From Pseudomonas pseudonitroreducens (GTDB taxonomy: Bacteria; Pseudomonadota; Gammaproteobacteria; Pseudomonadales; Pseudomonadaceae), in NCBI RefSeq assembly GCF_021603645.1, contig NZ_BQHJ01000001.1:744001-808000 (forward strand): a stretch of 64,000 nucleotides of DNA, given 5' to 3'. Positions 1 through 7,860 of the stretch are shown one piece after another. Numbering within the stretch: the first letter of the stretch is position 1; the number at the start of each line of letters is the position of its first letter. Under the pieces are notes generated by a model. That model was not told the DNA's origin. It worked only from the letters and a program-made list of their open reading frames with translations, and made no database searches. The position numbers were made by a program, and so were the translations under genes.

Positions 1-513
1 GCGCTGGGCGCTGCCCCATTCGGTGTCCAGCACCGAATCGAACATGCGCCGGTTGGCCACGCCGGTCAGGCCGTCCTTGTAGGAGTACTCCTCCAGCTGG
101 CGCTGCAGCATGATCAGTTGCTCTTCGGCGCGCTTGCGCTCGCTGATGTCGAACATGAAGCCGACCAGCGAATCCACTTCGCCGTTGTCGTCGCGCACCA
201 CGTGCACCACGTCGCGGATCCACACGTAATCGCCCGTCGAGGTGAGGGCGCGGTAATCCGCCTCGTGGTCGGTGCCCTCGCGGGACTGCGACACGCAGAA
301 GTTCACCACGCGCTCGCGGTCTTCCGGGTGCATGCGTTCGGCCCAGTCGTTGGCGCTGACCCAACTGGCCTGGCTCCAGCCCAGCAGGTCTTCGATCTGC
401 GGGCCGATGTAGGCGAAGGTCATGGATCGCCAGTCGATCTTCCAGGGAATGGCGCGGGTGGATTCGAGGAGGGTCTGGTAGACGGGGTTTTCCGGGGCGG
501 CGTCGTACGGCAT
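1..513 (-). CDS. PAS-GGDEF protein, N-terminal part (cut by window edge)
   Basis: Only the first 171 residues are present; the rest lies left of position 1. The sequence starts at an ATG on the minus strand and shows a PAS fold (about residues 20-125, with the motif WIRDVVHVVRDD and the closing FDISERKRAEEQL). A short helical linker (126-143) leads to the start of a GGDEF domain, recognised by YKDGLTGVANRRMFD at about 145-159. Proteins of this type sense a ligand or redox state through PAS and make cyclic di-GMP. The catalytic GG(D/E)EF loop and any EAL domain are outside the window, so activity cannot be judged. It is divergent from the following gene. Confidence 0.9.
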   Translation of the reverse strand, partial: MPYDAAPENPVYQTLLESTRAIPWKIDWRSMTFAYIGPQIEDLLGWSQASWVSANDWAERMHPEDRERVVNFCVSQSREGTDHEADYRALTSTGDYVWIRDVVHVVRDDNGEVDSLVGFMFDISERKRAEEQLIMLQRQLEEYSYKDGLTGVANRRMFDSVLDTEWGSAQR

Positions 514-749
514 GGCGGCGGCTCGCTGATGGCACTGTGCCTTGTTCTACCACAGCGCGATGTCTGAAAACCGTTCGATTGCGCCAGTTGGCGCTGTGAA
601 AGCGGCGGGGCGACAGACGGTCATTTCTGACAGAGACGGATTCTTCAGCAATTCATAACGGCTTCTTCACGAAACCGGGGATAGGGTTTGATCGCCCGCC
701 ATCTGACAACCCCGCAGTGCGATGGTCATCCCAGGGAAGGGTCGGGCCT

Positions 750-766
750 CCCTCCGTCACGGAGGG
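750..766. promoter_or_regulatory. Perfect hairpin in the leader of the histidine phosphatase gene
   Basis: CCCTCCGT and ACGGAGGG face each other across a single base, 39 bp before the chosen start at 806. No T-run follows, so it is not an ordinary terminator. It may be an operator or an mRNA leader structure. The 514-805 interval otherwise shows no gene. Confidence 0.4.
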
Positions 767-805
767 AAAGGATGCGGACCTCTTCTCTGCAGTACGGCCG
801 AACTC

Positions 806-1450
806 ATGCCCATCCCAAAGCTTTTCAGTTCCCTGTCCCGCGGTTGGCTGTCCTTGCTGGCAATCCTTCCGGTGATCGCCTTGCTCAGTGGCTTCCTGCC
901 GCTGGATTTCTCACGGCCGACACCCCTGGTCGGTGACGTCCAGCGCCAGGCCGAATTGCGTGCCCACTGGCAGAACGGCGACCTGATCGTCCTGGTACGC
1001 CACGCCGAACGCTGCGACCGCTCCAGCGCTCCGTGCATGGCCGACCTCAGTGGCATCACCGTGCGTGGCGGGCAGAGCGCCCATGAGATCGGCCAGGACT
1101 TCGCCGCGCTGGGCCTGGCCAATGCGGACATCCTCAGCAGCAACCAGCTGCGCGCCGTGCAGACCGCGTCTTCGATGTTCGGCCGGACGCCGACGGAGCA
1201 GCCCTGGTTGTACAAATGTGAAGGCTCGATGCTGGACCAGGCGCTGCAGCACAAGATCGCCCACCGCAATCTGATCCTGGTGACCCACAGCGAGTGCATC
1301 GAGGACCTGGAGCATTCGGTGAGCGTGGACGACCCGGCGACCCCGGACTACACCTCGACGCTCTTCGTGCTCAGTGAAGCGGACAAGAGCCCGCGCCTGC
1401 TCGGCTACCTCGACGCCGACCAGTGGCCGCTCGACGTCAGCGGGCGCTGA
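806..1450 (+). CDS. Histidine phosphatase family protein, membrane-anchored or exported
   Basis: A 214-residue protein with an N-terminal hydrophobic segment (about residues 14-32) that would act as a signal peptide or anchor. The RHG-type motif LVRHAE (Arg65-His66) gives the phospho-accepting histidine; LVTHSE further on supplies the second histidine. The family transfers phosphate through phosphohistidine. Periplasmic members such as Ais/PmrG remove phosphate from lipopolysaccharide core sugars, a plausible but unproven role here. The ORF extends upstream to 722, but the ATG at 806 is preferred because it puts the hydrophobic segment at the N-terminus. It overlaps the convergent next gene by 14 bp. 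Confidence 0.75.
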   Translation: MPIPKLFSSLSRGWLSLLAILPVIALLSGFLPLDFSRPTPLVGDVQRQAELRAHWQNGDLIVLVRHAERCDRSSAPCMADLSGITVRGGQSAHEIGQDFAALGLANADILSSNQLRAVQTASSMFGRTPTEQPWLYKCEGSMLDQALQHKIAHRNLILVTHSECIEDLEHSVSVDDPATPDYTSTLFVLSEADKSPRLLGYLDADQWPLDVSGR

Positions 1451-2009
1451 TCTGGCTGGGCGTGACGCCCAGGCGGTAGCGCTGCAGTTCCTGCGGAGTC
1501 AGTACGCGCATGCGCTGCGGATCGATGCTCTGCATGGTATCGGCCAGTTCCAGTGGAATATCCATGTCGCGGAAATAGGTGCGGGCGTTGTAGCTGCCCG
1601 CGGCCTGGGACGAGTCGCCGGCCGGGAAGTAGGGGCGATGCAGGCCCACGTAGCCGCGCACCGTGCGCTGTTTGCCGGCGGCCAGCAGGTAGACGCACGA
1701 GCCCTGGCAGACGCTGTTGGTCGGTACCAGGGTCTCGAAGCCCGACTCGCGGAGCAGGCGGCCCATCTTGATCGACTCGGCGGCGCTGCCACCGATGCTG
1801 TCGAGCAGGGCCACCTTGCGGGCGAACTTGCCGGGGTTGGCCAACAGCCCCTTGAACAGCCGCTCGTAGTCGCCCGGAGCGATGTCCTCGCTGATCCGCA
1901 CCGCCAGCACTTCGCCGACCTTGGAATGCTTCACCGGCTTCACCTCGACCTGGGCGAAGGTCAGGCTGGAAAACAGCGCAGTGGAGCAGAGTAGGGCGGC
2001 GCGAAGCAT
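1437..2009 (-). CDS. Periplasmic ClpP/crotonase-like protein
   Basis: A 190-residue protein starting at the ATG that gives a clean signal peptide (MLRAALLCSTALFSSLTFA, cleavage before Gln). The mature part has the layout of COG3904-type periplasmic proteins with a ClpP/crotonase fold: a beta strand ending LLDSIGGSAAESIKMGRLL, then the segment TNSVCQGSCVYLLAAGKQR, where a serine or cysteine sits after a small-residue turn. Catalysis is not assured. The two cysteines could form a disulfide. The ORF can be extended 29 codons upstream, but that would bury the signal peptide. Confidence 0.65.
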   Translation of the reverse strand: MLRAALLCSTALFSSLTFAQVEVKPVKHSKVGEVLAVRISEDIAPGDYERLFKGLLANPGKFARKVALLDSIGGSAAESIKMGRLLRESGFETLVPTNSVCQGSCVYLLAAGKQRTVRGYVGLHRPYFPAGDSSQAAGSYNARTYFRDMDIPLELADTMQSIDPQRMRVLTPQELQRYRLGVTPSQISAR

Positions 2010-2092
2010 CGGAGGGCGAATCCTTTCGAAGTTTTTCTGGGAAGGCGCTGAAGATACCTTGAAGCGCCTTCCCGCGCACCCTCCCGGATTCG

Positions 2093-2689
2093 TCACATGC
2101 CGTTGGCGTAGGCCGGGTTGAGCAGATCGATACGCTCGCGCACCCCGCGCAACGCGCCAGCGTACTGGCAGAGCATGTGCAGTGCCCAGTCGGCGCGTTC
2201 GCGCAGGCGCTGGTCATCCTCATCGCTCGGCGGGCCGTCGTTGAGCATGCTCTCCACCCGGCGCACCAGCAGTTGCTCCGGCAGGTAGGCGATGCGGCTG
2301 TTCTTGTAGCTGGAGGCGCGCAGCTCCGCCAGCGGGTAGGCGCCGCCAAGGCCCGCGGAGACGCCCACCGGCAGCGCCGGCTTGTGCCCCAGCTCGCGCA
2401 ACCCGGCATAGAGGAAGAAGTTCTTCAGCGCCGGGCAGGCCATGCCGTGCCATTCCGGAGCGATCACCACCAGTGCGTCGGCCTCGCGCAGCAGCTCGCG
2501 GTGCTGCGGCCAGAGCTCCTGCGTATCCGTGGCCGGCCACAGCGGCAGCGGCGTGGCACCCAGGTCGATGACCTGGGCCCAACCGCACAGCGCCAGGCTT
2601 TCCAGGCGACCGGCGAGGTAACGGGCGACCTTCGCCGACTGGCTGTGCAACTGGCTGGAGCCGGCGACCAGCACGATATTCGGGCTCAT
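2093..2689 (-). CDS. NADPH-dependent FMN reductase family protein
   Basis: A 198-residue flavodoxin-fold protein. Residues 4-16 (IVLVAGSSQLHSQ) form the phosphate-binding loop for FMN, and APEWHGMACPALKNFF is the family loop that contacts the isoalloxazine ring. Such enzymes reduce FMN or quinones with NAD(P)H. Its start overlaps the stop of the upstream fatty acid hydroxylase by ATGA, so the two are translationally coupled. A supply of reduced flavin or electrons to the hydroxylase is a reasonable inference, not shown. The C-terminal 60 residues are charged and helical. Confidence 0.85.
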   Translation of the reverse strand: MSPNIVLVAGSSQLHSQSAKVARYLAGRLESLALCGWAQVIDLGATPLPLWPATDTQELWPQHRELLREADALVVIAPEWHGMACPALKNFFLYAGLRELGHKPALPVGVSAGLGGAYPLAELRASSYKNSRIAYLPEQLLVRRVESMLNDGPPSDEDDQRLRERADWALHMLCQYAGALRGVRERIDLLNPAYANGM

Positions 2690-3543
2690 CGGGCCACCTC
2701 CGCCGCGCCGTCCTCGGCTGCGGCTGGCGCGCGGGTCCGTACCAGCGGCCAGAACACCTCCTCCTGCCAGCTCACCGGTGCCAGGTCCTCGATGCCGTAG
2801 GTTTGCGGACGGCGCCGGGTGATCTTCGCCGTACCGAACAGCACGTCCCAGAAGAACAGCAGGTTGCCGAAGTTGCCCTTGTAGTTCGTCACCCCGTCGT
2901 CGGCGTTCAGGCCGTGGTGCGCGGAATGGGTGGCCGGCGTCGAGATGGTCCGCTCCAGCAGCCACATCAGCGGGCGCAGGGCGCGGATGCGGTAGAGCCT
3001 GTCGTCCCAGGCGAGGTTGCTGTGGGCGCCGAAGATCACGCACATCTTCAGGATCAGGTAGACGAAGTAGACATTCGCCAGGCCCATGTGGATCAGCGCC
3101 CCGGAGAACCAGATGCCCGGCATCAGCAGGTAATAGAAGCTGTTGTTGCGGTAGACGATGCGGATGCTCATGTAGGGTGCCGAATGATGGGCGCGGTGCA
3201 AGGCATAGAGCACCGGTACGCGGTGCGCCAGGCGGTGCCACCAGTACTGGGTCAGGTCGTCGAACAGCAGGAACAGCGCGAAGCCCGCCAGCCACGGGAT
3301 GCCTGCCAGGGAGCCGGCGGCGGCCGGGAAGGCCAGGTCGAGCAGGGCGCCGCTGGCCCACATCACCAGCGGAAAGGTCAGCCCCAGCAGCAGGCTGGAG
3401 CCGAAAATCTCGATCAGCACATCGCGGCGCTGGCCACGGGGTTGGCGGAAGGTGGCGCAGGCCAGTTCGAGAAGGATGAAGGCGAGGAAGATTCCCGCCA
3501 CGATCACGGTCGGATTATCGAGGAGCATTGTTGTTGTAGTCAT
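2686..3543 (-). CDS. Sterol desaturase / fatty acid hydroxylase superfamily membrane protein
   Basis: A 285-residue integral membrane di-iron enzyme. The histidine boxes of the family are all present: HRLAH, HRAHH and HSAHH, spread between hydrophobic helices. Known members hydroxylate or desaturate acyl chains or sterols using oxygen and an electron donor; the substrate here is unknown. The start at 3543 (MTTTTM) is chosen over an upstream extension because it begins just before the first membrane helix and lies beside the divergent AraC gene. It is the first gene of a two-gene operon with the flavin reductase. Confidence 0.85.
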   Translation of the reverse strand: MTTTTMLLDNPTVIVAGIFLAFILLELACATFRQPRGQRRDVLIEIFGSSLLLGLTFPLVMWASGALLDLAFPAAAGSLAGIPWLAGFALFLLFDDLTQYWWHRLAHRVPVLYALHRAHHSAPYMSIRIVYRNNSFYYLLMPGIWFSGALIHMGLANVYFVYLILKMCVIFGAHSNLAWDDRLYRIRALRPLMWLLERTISTPATHSAHHGLNADDGVTNYKGNFGNLLFFWDVLFGTAKITRRRPQTYGIEDLAPVSWQEEVFWPLVRTRAPAAAEDGAAEVAR

Positions 3544-3551
3544 GGCACTCT

Positions 3552-3604
3552 CGGTTCGGGTCCAATGGGACAAGGCGTGCCCATCAGAACCCAGGACCGA
3601 ACGG
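3552..3604. promoter_or_regulatory. Dyad between fatty acid hydroxylase and AraC genes
   Basis: The 67-bp divergent gap contains CGGTTCGGGTCC and, 30 bp on, GGACCGAACGG, which are imperfect inverted copies (9 of 11 with one bulge). Such a site between an AraC gene and its divergent neighbour is a likely regulator-binding or promoter element. Confidence 0.4.
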
Positions 3605-3610
3605 CAACCC

Positions 3611-4582
3611 ATGCGCGAAACGGACAGAAACATCCGAGAAGTGGCCAATCCTGTGGCGCAGCGATACCACCGCGGGCCGCTCGGCCAGGTGCTGGAACGT
3701 TACCTGAGCAGCCATCGCGCGCGCCGCCACAGCGATTACAGCCTGATCGAACTGGAGCAGCTGTGGCTCGAAGCGGCGAGCCTGGAGCCGGCCATCGGCC
3801 TGCAGCTGTTCGGCCAGTTCACCCCACAGGACTGGCATGTGATCGCCCACCTCGCGCAGTTCTGCGCCGACGTGCGCCAGGCCGTGCTCTGCTGGGTGCG
3901 TTACGCCCCGTTGGCGGCCGATACCGACACCTTCCGCCTGCTCGAGGACGGCGACAGCGTCGCCGTCGAGCTGATCATCGACGCCCCCGAACCGCTGAGC
4001 CGTTATCTGCTGGAGCACTACAGCGTGATGGCGATGACGCAATTGCGCCGCGCGACCGGTTGCTCCATCACGCCAGTACGCGCCTGCTTCAGCCATGCCC
4101 GGCCCGAGTACCACACGCAGTACCGGGCGTGGTTCGGCGAGCGCATCGAGTTCGGCAGCCGCTGCAACCGGCTGTACTTCGACGCGCCGACGCTCGCCCT
4201 GCCCCTGCTGGGGCGGCATGCCGGCCTGGTGGAACTGCTCACGATGGAACTCGACCGCCGGCTTGCCCGTTTGCGCCAACTCAGTGGCTGGGCGGCCAGC
4301 GCGGCCGGTATCGCCCGGCGCATGCTCGAACGCGGCGAAGTCCCTGCCCTGGAAGCCATTGCCGAGCAGTTGCACCAGAGCCCGCGCACCTTGCGCAGGC
4401 GCTTGGCGGAGCAGGGCATGGGCTTTCGCGAATTGCTCGATCAGGTGCGCAAGGAACTGGAACAACACCTGGAGTTGCAGGGGGAAAGCCGCACGCGCAT
4501 CGCCGAACGCCTGGGCTACGGTGACCTTGCCGCCTACCTGAACGCGCGCAAGCGCTGGAGTGCCTCAGGCACCGAACAGTAA
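3611..4582 (+). CDS. AraC-family transcriptional regulator with a truncated C-terminus
   Basis: A 323-residue protein. The N-terminal two thirds match the arabinose-binding-like domain of the AraC/OruR type (LGQVLERYLSSH, with YLLEHY near the middle). The C-terminal DNA-binding domain shows the first helix-turn-helix around LEAIAEQLHQSPRTLRRRLAEQGMGF, and the second around IAERLGYGDLAAYLNARKRW. It then ends SASGTEQ instead of the usual TG.SP..YR tail. The last eight codons, including the stop, lie inside the first copy of a 222-bp tandem duplication. Divergence from the hydroxylase/reductase operon suggests that operon as its target. Confidence 0.85.
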   Translation: MRETDRNIREVANPVAQRYHRGPLGQVLERYLSSHRARRHSDYSLIELEQLWLEAASLEPAIGLQLFGQFTPQDWHVIAHLAQFCADVRQAVLCWVRYAPLAADTDTFRLLEDGDSVAVELIIDAPEPLSRYLLEHYSVMAMTQLRRATGCSITPVRACFSHARPEYHTQYRAWFGERIEFGSRCNRLYFDAPTLALPLLGRHAGLVELLTMELDRRLARLRQLSGWAASAAGIARRMLERGEVPALEAIAEQLHQSPRTLRRRLAEQGMGFRELLDQVRKELEQHLELQGESRTRIAERLGYGDLAAYLNARKRWSASGTEQ

Positions 4583-4631
4583 GGCAGGCCCTCCGAACCG
4601 AACGGCCTGACGGCAACGCCACGTTGCCCTA

Positions 4632-4702
4632 GTAGGAGCGAGCTTGCTCGCGAGCAACCAGACACCGGCATCGAGAGGGTTCGCGAGCAAGCTCGCTCCT
4701 AC
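4632..4702. repeat. Inverted REP pair, copy 1
   Basis: GTAGGAGCGAGCTTGCTCGC and its inverse (GCGAGCAAGCTCGCTCCTAC) are separated by about 30 bp. This is the common Pseudomonas REP palindrome in head-to-head arrangement. The same sequence recurs at 4854-4925 and 21676-21742. Confidence 0.85.
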
Positions 4703-4853
4703 AGCAATCTACGCAGCCATGGTCACTTGGTAAGAGTCGAACGCGACAGCGTGGTCCGCCGGGGGCGCCGGGAAGGGAACAGTGCCTCAGGCACCGAACA
4801 GTAAGGCAGGCCCTCCGAACCGAACGGCCTGACGGCGACGCCACGTTGCCCTT

Positions 4854-4925
4854 GCAGGAGCGAGCTTGCTCGCGAACAACCAGGCACCGGCATCGAGAGG
4901 GTTCGCGAGCAAGCTCGCTCCTACA
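4854..4925. repeat. Inverted REP pair, copy 2
   Basis: Same REP palindrome pair as at 4632-4702, carried by the second copy of the 222-bp duplication, with a few base changes in the left arm. Confidence 0.85.
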
Positions 4926-5005
4926 GCAATCCATGCAGCCATGGTCACTTGGTAAGAGTCGAAGGCGCCTGCGTTGTCCGCCGTGCGCGCGGAGATGGAA
5001 CAATG

Positions 5006-5028
5006 AAAAAGGCCGGCGTCAGCCGGCC
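5006..5028 (-). terminator. Rho-independent terminator of the NUDIX gene
   Basis: GGCCGGC-GTCA-GCCGGCC forms a 7-bp GC stem followed, on the minus strand, by TTTTT. The hairpin overlaps the last codons and stop of the NUDIX gene. Confidence 0.8.
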
Positions 5029-5399
5029 TCTTTGCTCAGGCACGAACGCAACAGGCGCCGCACCGACTTGTTGATGTTGCGCTTGCTCGCTTCTTCCGGG
5101 GTGAACCAGCGGCAGTCGGCAATTTCGTTCAACGGCGTGGGTTGCTGCGTCGGGTCGACAGGCGTTTCGAACACGTAGTGCAGCGTCTGGTACAGCTCCA
5201 GCGGCGCCACGTAGTTCATCTGCTCGATGGCCAGCCCGGTTTCCTCGATCAGCTCGCGCGTGGCCGCCTGGCCGGGGCGCTCATCGGCTTCGATGCGGCC
5301 GCCGGGCAGGTTCCACTTGGACTTGGATTTGCGGACGAAGAGGATCTTGTCGTCCAGGCGGCAGATGACTGTCGCGCGCTCCTTAACGTTCTTGGCCAT
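5019..5399 (-). CDS. NUDIX hydrolase
   Basis: A 126-residue single-domain NUDIX protein. The NUDIX box GGRIEADERPGQAATRELIE continuing ETGL carries all catalytic glutamates of the GX5EX7REUXEEXGU signature. Family members hydrolyse nucleoside diphosphates linked to another group, such as oxidised nucleotides or ADP-ribose derivatives; the substrate cannot be told from sequence. It stands alone, with a terminator embedded in its 3' end. Confidence 0.9.
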   Translation of the reverse strand: MAKNVKERATVICRLDDKILFVRKSKSKWNLPGGRIEADERPGQAATRELIEETGLAIEQMNYVAPLELYQTLHYVFETPVDPTQQPTPLNEIADCRWFTPEEASKRNINKSVRRLLRSCLSKEAG

Positions 5400-5762
5400 G
5401 GCGCTGACTCCCCCACACGCTTCCTACAGTTTTCAGCTTAGACATTTAGCGAATATTTCCATTGAGAAGAACTGGTTACGGCAATTATGTCGACGGATGG
5501 TAAGGATTTGTCGCTGGATAGGTCTGTAAGGGAAATCTGAAGACCTGATCGTCATCATCCTTTCTCCAAAATCCTCCACCGTGGACCGGTGGCCAGAGCC
5601 GAAGTGCGATGTTTTTGTACCGGCGTACCGGGTTCCATGGCCTACGCTTGATTCCTGCCATTGCGCCGAGTGGCGCGCGCGAACTGAGCGAGCACGCAGT
5701 ACCGCTGACTCATCATCGGCCCGGCGCCCCGTGCCGGGTGACCTTCATCCAGAGGAAACGCC
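5400..5762. other. Gene-free interval between NUDIX and ycaC
   Basis: No coding frame is convincing. The stretch 5440-5520 is clearly lower in GC than its surroundings and probably holds the divergent promoters. CCACCGTGGACCGGTGG near 5577-5593 is a small dyad. A good ribosome site (AGAGGAAACGCC) precedes the ycaC start. Confidence 0.4.
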
Positions 5763-6389
5763 ATGAGCAAGCCCTATGTCCGTCTCGACAAGTCCCAGGC
5801 CGCCGTGCTGCTGGTCGACCACCAGGCCGGTCTGCTTTCACTGGTCCGCGATATCGAACCGGACAAGTTCAAGAATAACGTCCTGGCGCTGGCCGACCTG
5901 GCCAAGTACTTCAAGCTGCCGACCATCCTCACCACCAGCTTCGAGAACGGCCCCAACGGCCCGCTGGTGCCCGAGCTGAAGGACCTGTTCCCCGACGCGC
6001 CCTACATCGCTCGCCCGGGCAACATCAACGCCTGGGACAACGAGGACTTCGTCAAGGCGGTGAAGGCCACCGGCAAGAAGCAACTGATCCTCGCTGGCGT
6101 CGTCACCGAGGTCTGCGTGGCGTTTCCGGCGCTGTCGGCGCTGGAAGAAGGCTTCGACGTGTTCGTCGTCGCCGATGCCTCGGGCACCTTCAACGAAGTC
6201 ACCCGTGACGCCGCCTGGCGCCGCATGGAGGCGGCCGGCGCGCAGATGATGACCTGGTTCGGCGTGGCCTGTGAGCTGCACCGCGACTGGCGCAACGACA
6301 TCGAAGGCCTCGCCGCGCTGTTCTCCAACCACATCCCCGATTACCGCAACCTGATCACCAGCTACAGCACGCTCACCGCCAAGAAGTGA
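5763..6389 (+). CDS. ycaC: YcaC-type isochorismatase-like hydrolase
   Basis: A 208-residue cysteine hydrolase of the isochorismatase-like fold, strikingly similar along its length to the YcaC protein of enterobacteria and P. aeruginosa as I recall it. Asp19 (LLVDHQ) and Cys118 (VVTEVCVAFPALSAL) are the expected catalytic residues; position 84 is Arg in IARPGNINAWDNEDF, as in YcaC, rather than the Lys of other isochorismatases. YcaC forms ring-shaped oligomers and its natural substrate is unknown. The start follows a strong AGAGGA ribosome site. A hairpin directly follows the stop. Confidence 0.9.
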   Translation: MSKPYVRLDKSQAAVLLVDHQAGLLSLVRDIEPDKFKNNVLALADLAKYFKLPTILTTSFENGPNGPLVPELKDLFPDAPYIARPGNINAWDNEDFVKAVKATGKKQLILAGVVTEVCVAFPALSALEEGFDVFVVADASGTFNEVTRDAAWRRMEAAGAQMMTWFGVACELHRDWRNDIEGLAALFSNHIPDYRNLITSYSTLTAKK

Positions 6390-6396
6390 GGCGCAG

Positions 6397-6430
6397 CTCG
6401 CCGGCCGGCCGAATCAGGCCGGCTGGCGAG
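6397..6430. terminator. Hairpin between convergent ycaC and unknown gene
   Basis: CTCGCCGGCCGGCC pairs with GGCCGGCTGGCGAG around a six-base loop (13 of 14 positions). It lies exactly between two convergent stops and probably serves both directions, though no long T-run is present. Confidence 0.6.
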
Positions 6431-6925
6431 TCAGGGCCGATAGCGATACTTGCGCAGGCCCGGGGTGATGCAGCGGGCGCCCAGCGTCCACTGCGGCACG
6501 CCGTGCCGCGCTTCCTGCAGCAGCTGGAAGAAGCGGATCAGGAAGCCCGTTTCGAAGCACTGCCGGGCAATGCCCACGCTGTGCTGCTGGCGTGCGCTGA
6601 AGAGCGCGTTCCAGGGCGCGGAGCGATCATCCGGTGCGAGGCTGTGTTGCGCCTCGAGCATGCCCGAGCGCAGCACATCGATATGCCGCGCCTGGGTTGG
6701 CGTCAGCGGAATGCGCCGGCAGTAGGGTGTTGCCGGAATTTCCCGGATATTGCTCAGCACCCGCAAGTGGGCCAGCCAGAAGCCATTCTCGAAGTGATCC
6801 TCCGCGCGGGCCAGCAGGGTCAGCAGGTAAGGGTCCTGGTATTGCCGCAGGAGCGGGCGCAGCGCGTCGATGGCGTGCAGGGCGGCGCTGTAGTGCTCGA
6901 TGGCCGAGTCGGTGGTGGTATTCAT
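6431..6925 (-). CDS. Unknown protein, coupled pair member 2
   Basis: A 164-residue protein I do not recognise. It is predicted helical, with a leucine-rich N-terminal half (IDALRPLLRQYQDPYLLTLLARAEDHFENGFWLAHLRVL, split here only for description) and a basic C-terminus ending GLRKYRYRP. No signal peptide or membrane helix is evident. It overlaps the upstream small gene by ATGA (6922-6925), so both are made from one message. Small paired genes of this sort are often found in accessory or phage-derived patches, but that is only context. Confidence 0.6.
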   Translation of the reverse strand: MNTTTDSAIEHYSAALHAIDALRPLLRQYQDPYLLTLLARAEDHFENGFWLAHLRVLSNIREIPATPYCRRIPLTPTQARHIDVLRSGMLEAQHSLAPDDRSAPWNALFSARQQHSVGIARQCFETGFLIRFFQLLQEARHGVPQWTLGARCITPGLRKYRYRP

Positions 6926-7203
6926 CGTTCTGTCGGCCCCGCCTGGTAGCCGGGGCGTTCCAACGCCAACTCATAGAGCTGGCGGGCCTCGCTGGCCAGC
7001 GGAGCGAGGGCGGAGGCCAGGCGCGCGGTGGCCTGGACCAGTCCGCGGTCGCTGTCGTTCTGCATCAGCTGCAGCAGGTCTTCGACGGCGGTCATGCGCC
7101 GCAGTGCGGCTTCACGCAGGTGGGCGACGGGGGCCAGGGCGTTGATGAAGAGGACTTCTTCGCCGCATTGGCCGGTCAGGGGCACCGGGAGGAATTCACG
7201 CAT
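6922..7203 (-). CDS. Unknown small protein, coupled pair member 1
   Basis: A 93-residue helical protein (MREFLPVPLTGQCGEEVLFI at the N-terminus, then a run with LLQLMQNDSDRGLVQATARL). Its size and helical content resemble the small DUF3077-like proteins of Pseudomonas, a weak comparison. The start follows GGAGGTGCCCC, a strong ribosome site. It lies downstream of a structured 450-bp region on the same strand and is translationally coupled to the next gene. Confidence 0.6.
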   Translation of the reverse strand: MREFLPVPLTGQCGEEVLFINALAPVAHLREAALRRMTAVEDLLQLMQNDSDRGLVQATARLASALAPLASEARQLYELALERPGYQAGPTER

Positions 7204-7721
7204 GGGGCACCTCCACGGGGAGGGCTTGCGGCGAGGGAAGGTGGTGCGCGGGGGAGAAAGGGGGGTAGTTCATATCAGCCACTACTTGGTCTAAGGATCA
7301 AGAAGCCGCCAATCAACCTTCCTACGGGTAAAGAGAGGCGGACCGTGCAAGGGTAGGAATGCCGGGACCAAGAGACCGGTAGGCCGAAGCCTCCCTGCAC
7401 GGCCGCCACAGAAGCACGAAGTTGCGGGCGGGATTGCACCTGCAATCGTGACTACGGAGCTACCGAACCTTGATCTCTATTTCCCGGGTTCCTACGCCCG
7501 ACCGCGATGACGCTGCGGCGGAACAGAGGCTATGGACGGCGCTTGTAGGCCCGCAAGGCTAATGGCCCGTGGGACTTTTCGGTTGATGGCTGCGATGTAG
7601 TAGCAGGACATTGCCGACAGAATGAATCGGGTCTCATCCCTTTACCCATCACGTAGGACCGCAGGGGACTGTGCCCGCGATCGTTGTCCCTGACTGCAGC
7701 GGCATCACGGCGAAGCGCGAA

Positions 7722-7756
7722 TGTAGGATGGCGTGGAGCGCAGCGATACCCATCAA
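7722..7756. repeat. Common Pseudomonas intergenic repeat
   Basis: GTAGGATGGCGTGGAGCGCA followed by GCGATACCCATCA matches, from memory, a widespread short repeat of P. stutzeri/aeruginosa-like genomes. It is about 60 bp from a REP half-element. Confidence 0.45.
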
Positions 7757-7788
7757 TGCCAACGCGTGCCGGGAGGGCGGCGGGATGC

Positions 7789-7813
7789 GGTTCGCGAGCA
7801 AGCTTGCTCCCAC
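7789..7813. repeat. Single REP element
   Basis: GGTTCGCGAGCAAGCTTGCT then CCCAC is a solitary copy of the REP arm found as pairs elsewhere in this window. It lies beyond the 3' end of the porin gene. Confidence 0.75.
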
Positions 7814-7860
7814 GGTTGGGCGCGGCCATGGGAATGGCCCGCGCCTGCAGTGAATCGGCC

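Larger units (their letters stand above)
4559..5002. repeat. 222-bp tandem duplication (two copies)
   Basis: Copy 1 runs 4559-4780 and copy 2 4781-5002, with an exact 222-bp period and scattered mismatches. Each copy holds the end of the AraC reading frame (GCCTCAGGCACCGAACAG then TAA), an inverted REP pair and a CAGCCATGGTCACTTGG segment. The mismatches mean the duplication is not brand new. This fills the gene-free stretch from 4583 to 5018. Confidence 0.9.
7204..7860. other. Structured gene-poor region with remnant-like sequence
   Basis: No confident gene. On the minus strand 7250-7640 is locally ordered: GGCGG-CCGTGCA-GGG at about 7337-7352 can pair with CCCTGCACGGCCGCC at 7393-7407, enclosing further short dyads. 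Translated pieces on the minus strand (for example KSHGPLALRAYKRR, ending at a stop at 7530-7532) are broken by stops and resemble the small Icd/Ash-like phage ORFs seen before minor genes in Pseudomonas; this resemblance is from memory and weak. The right part holds a common intergenic repeat and a single REP. Confidence 0.4.
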
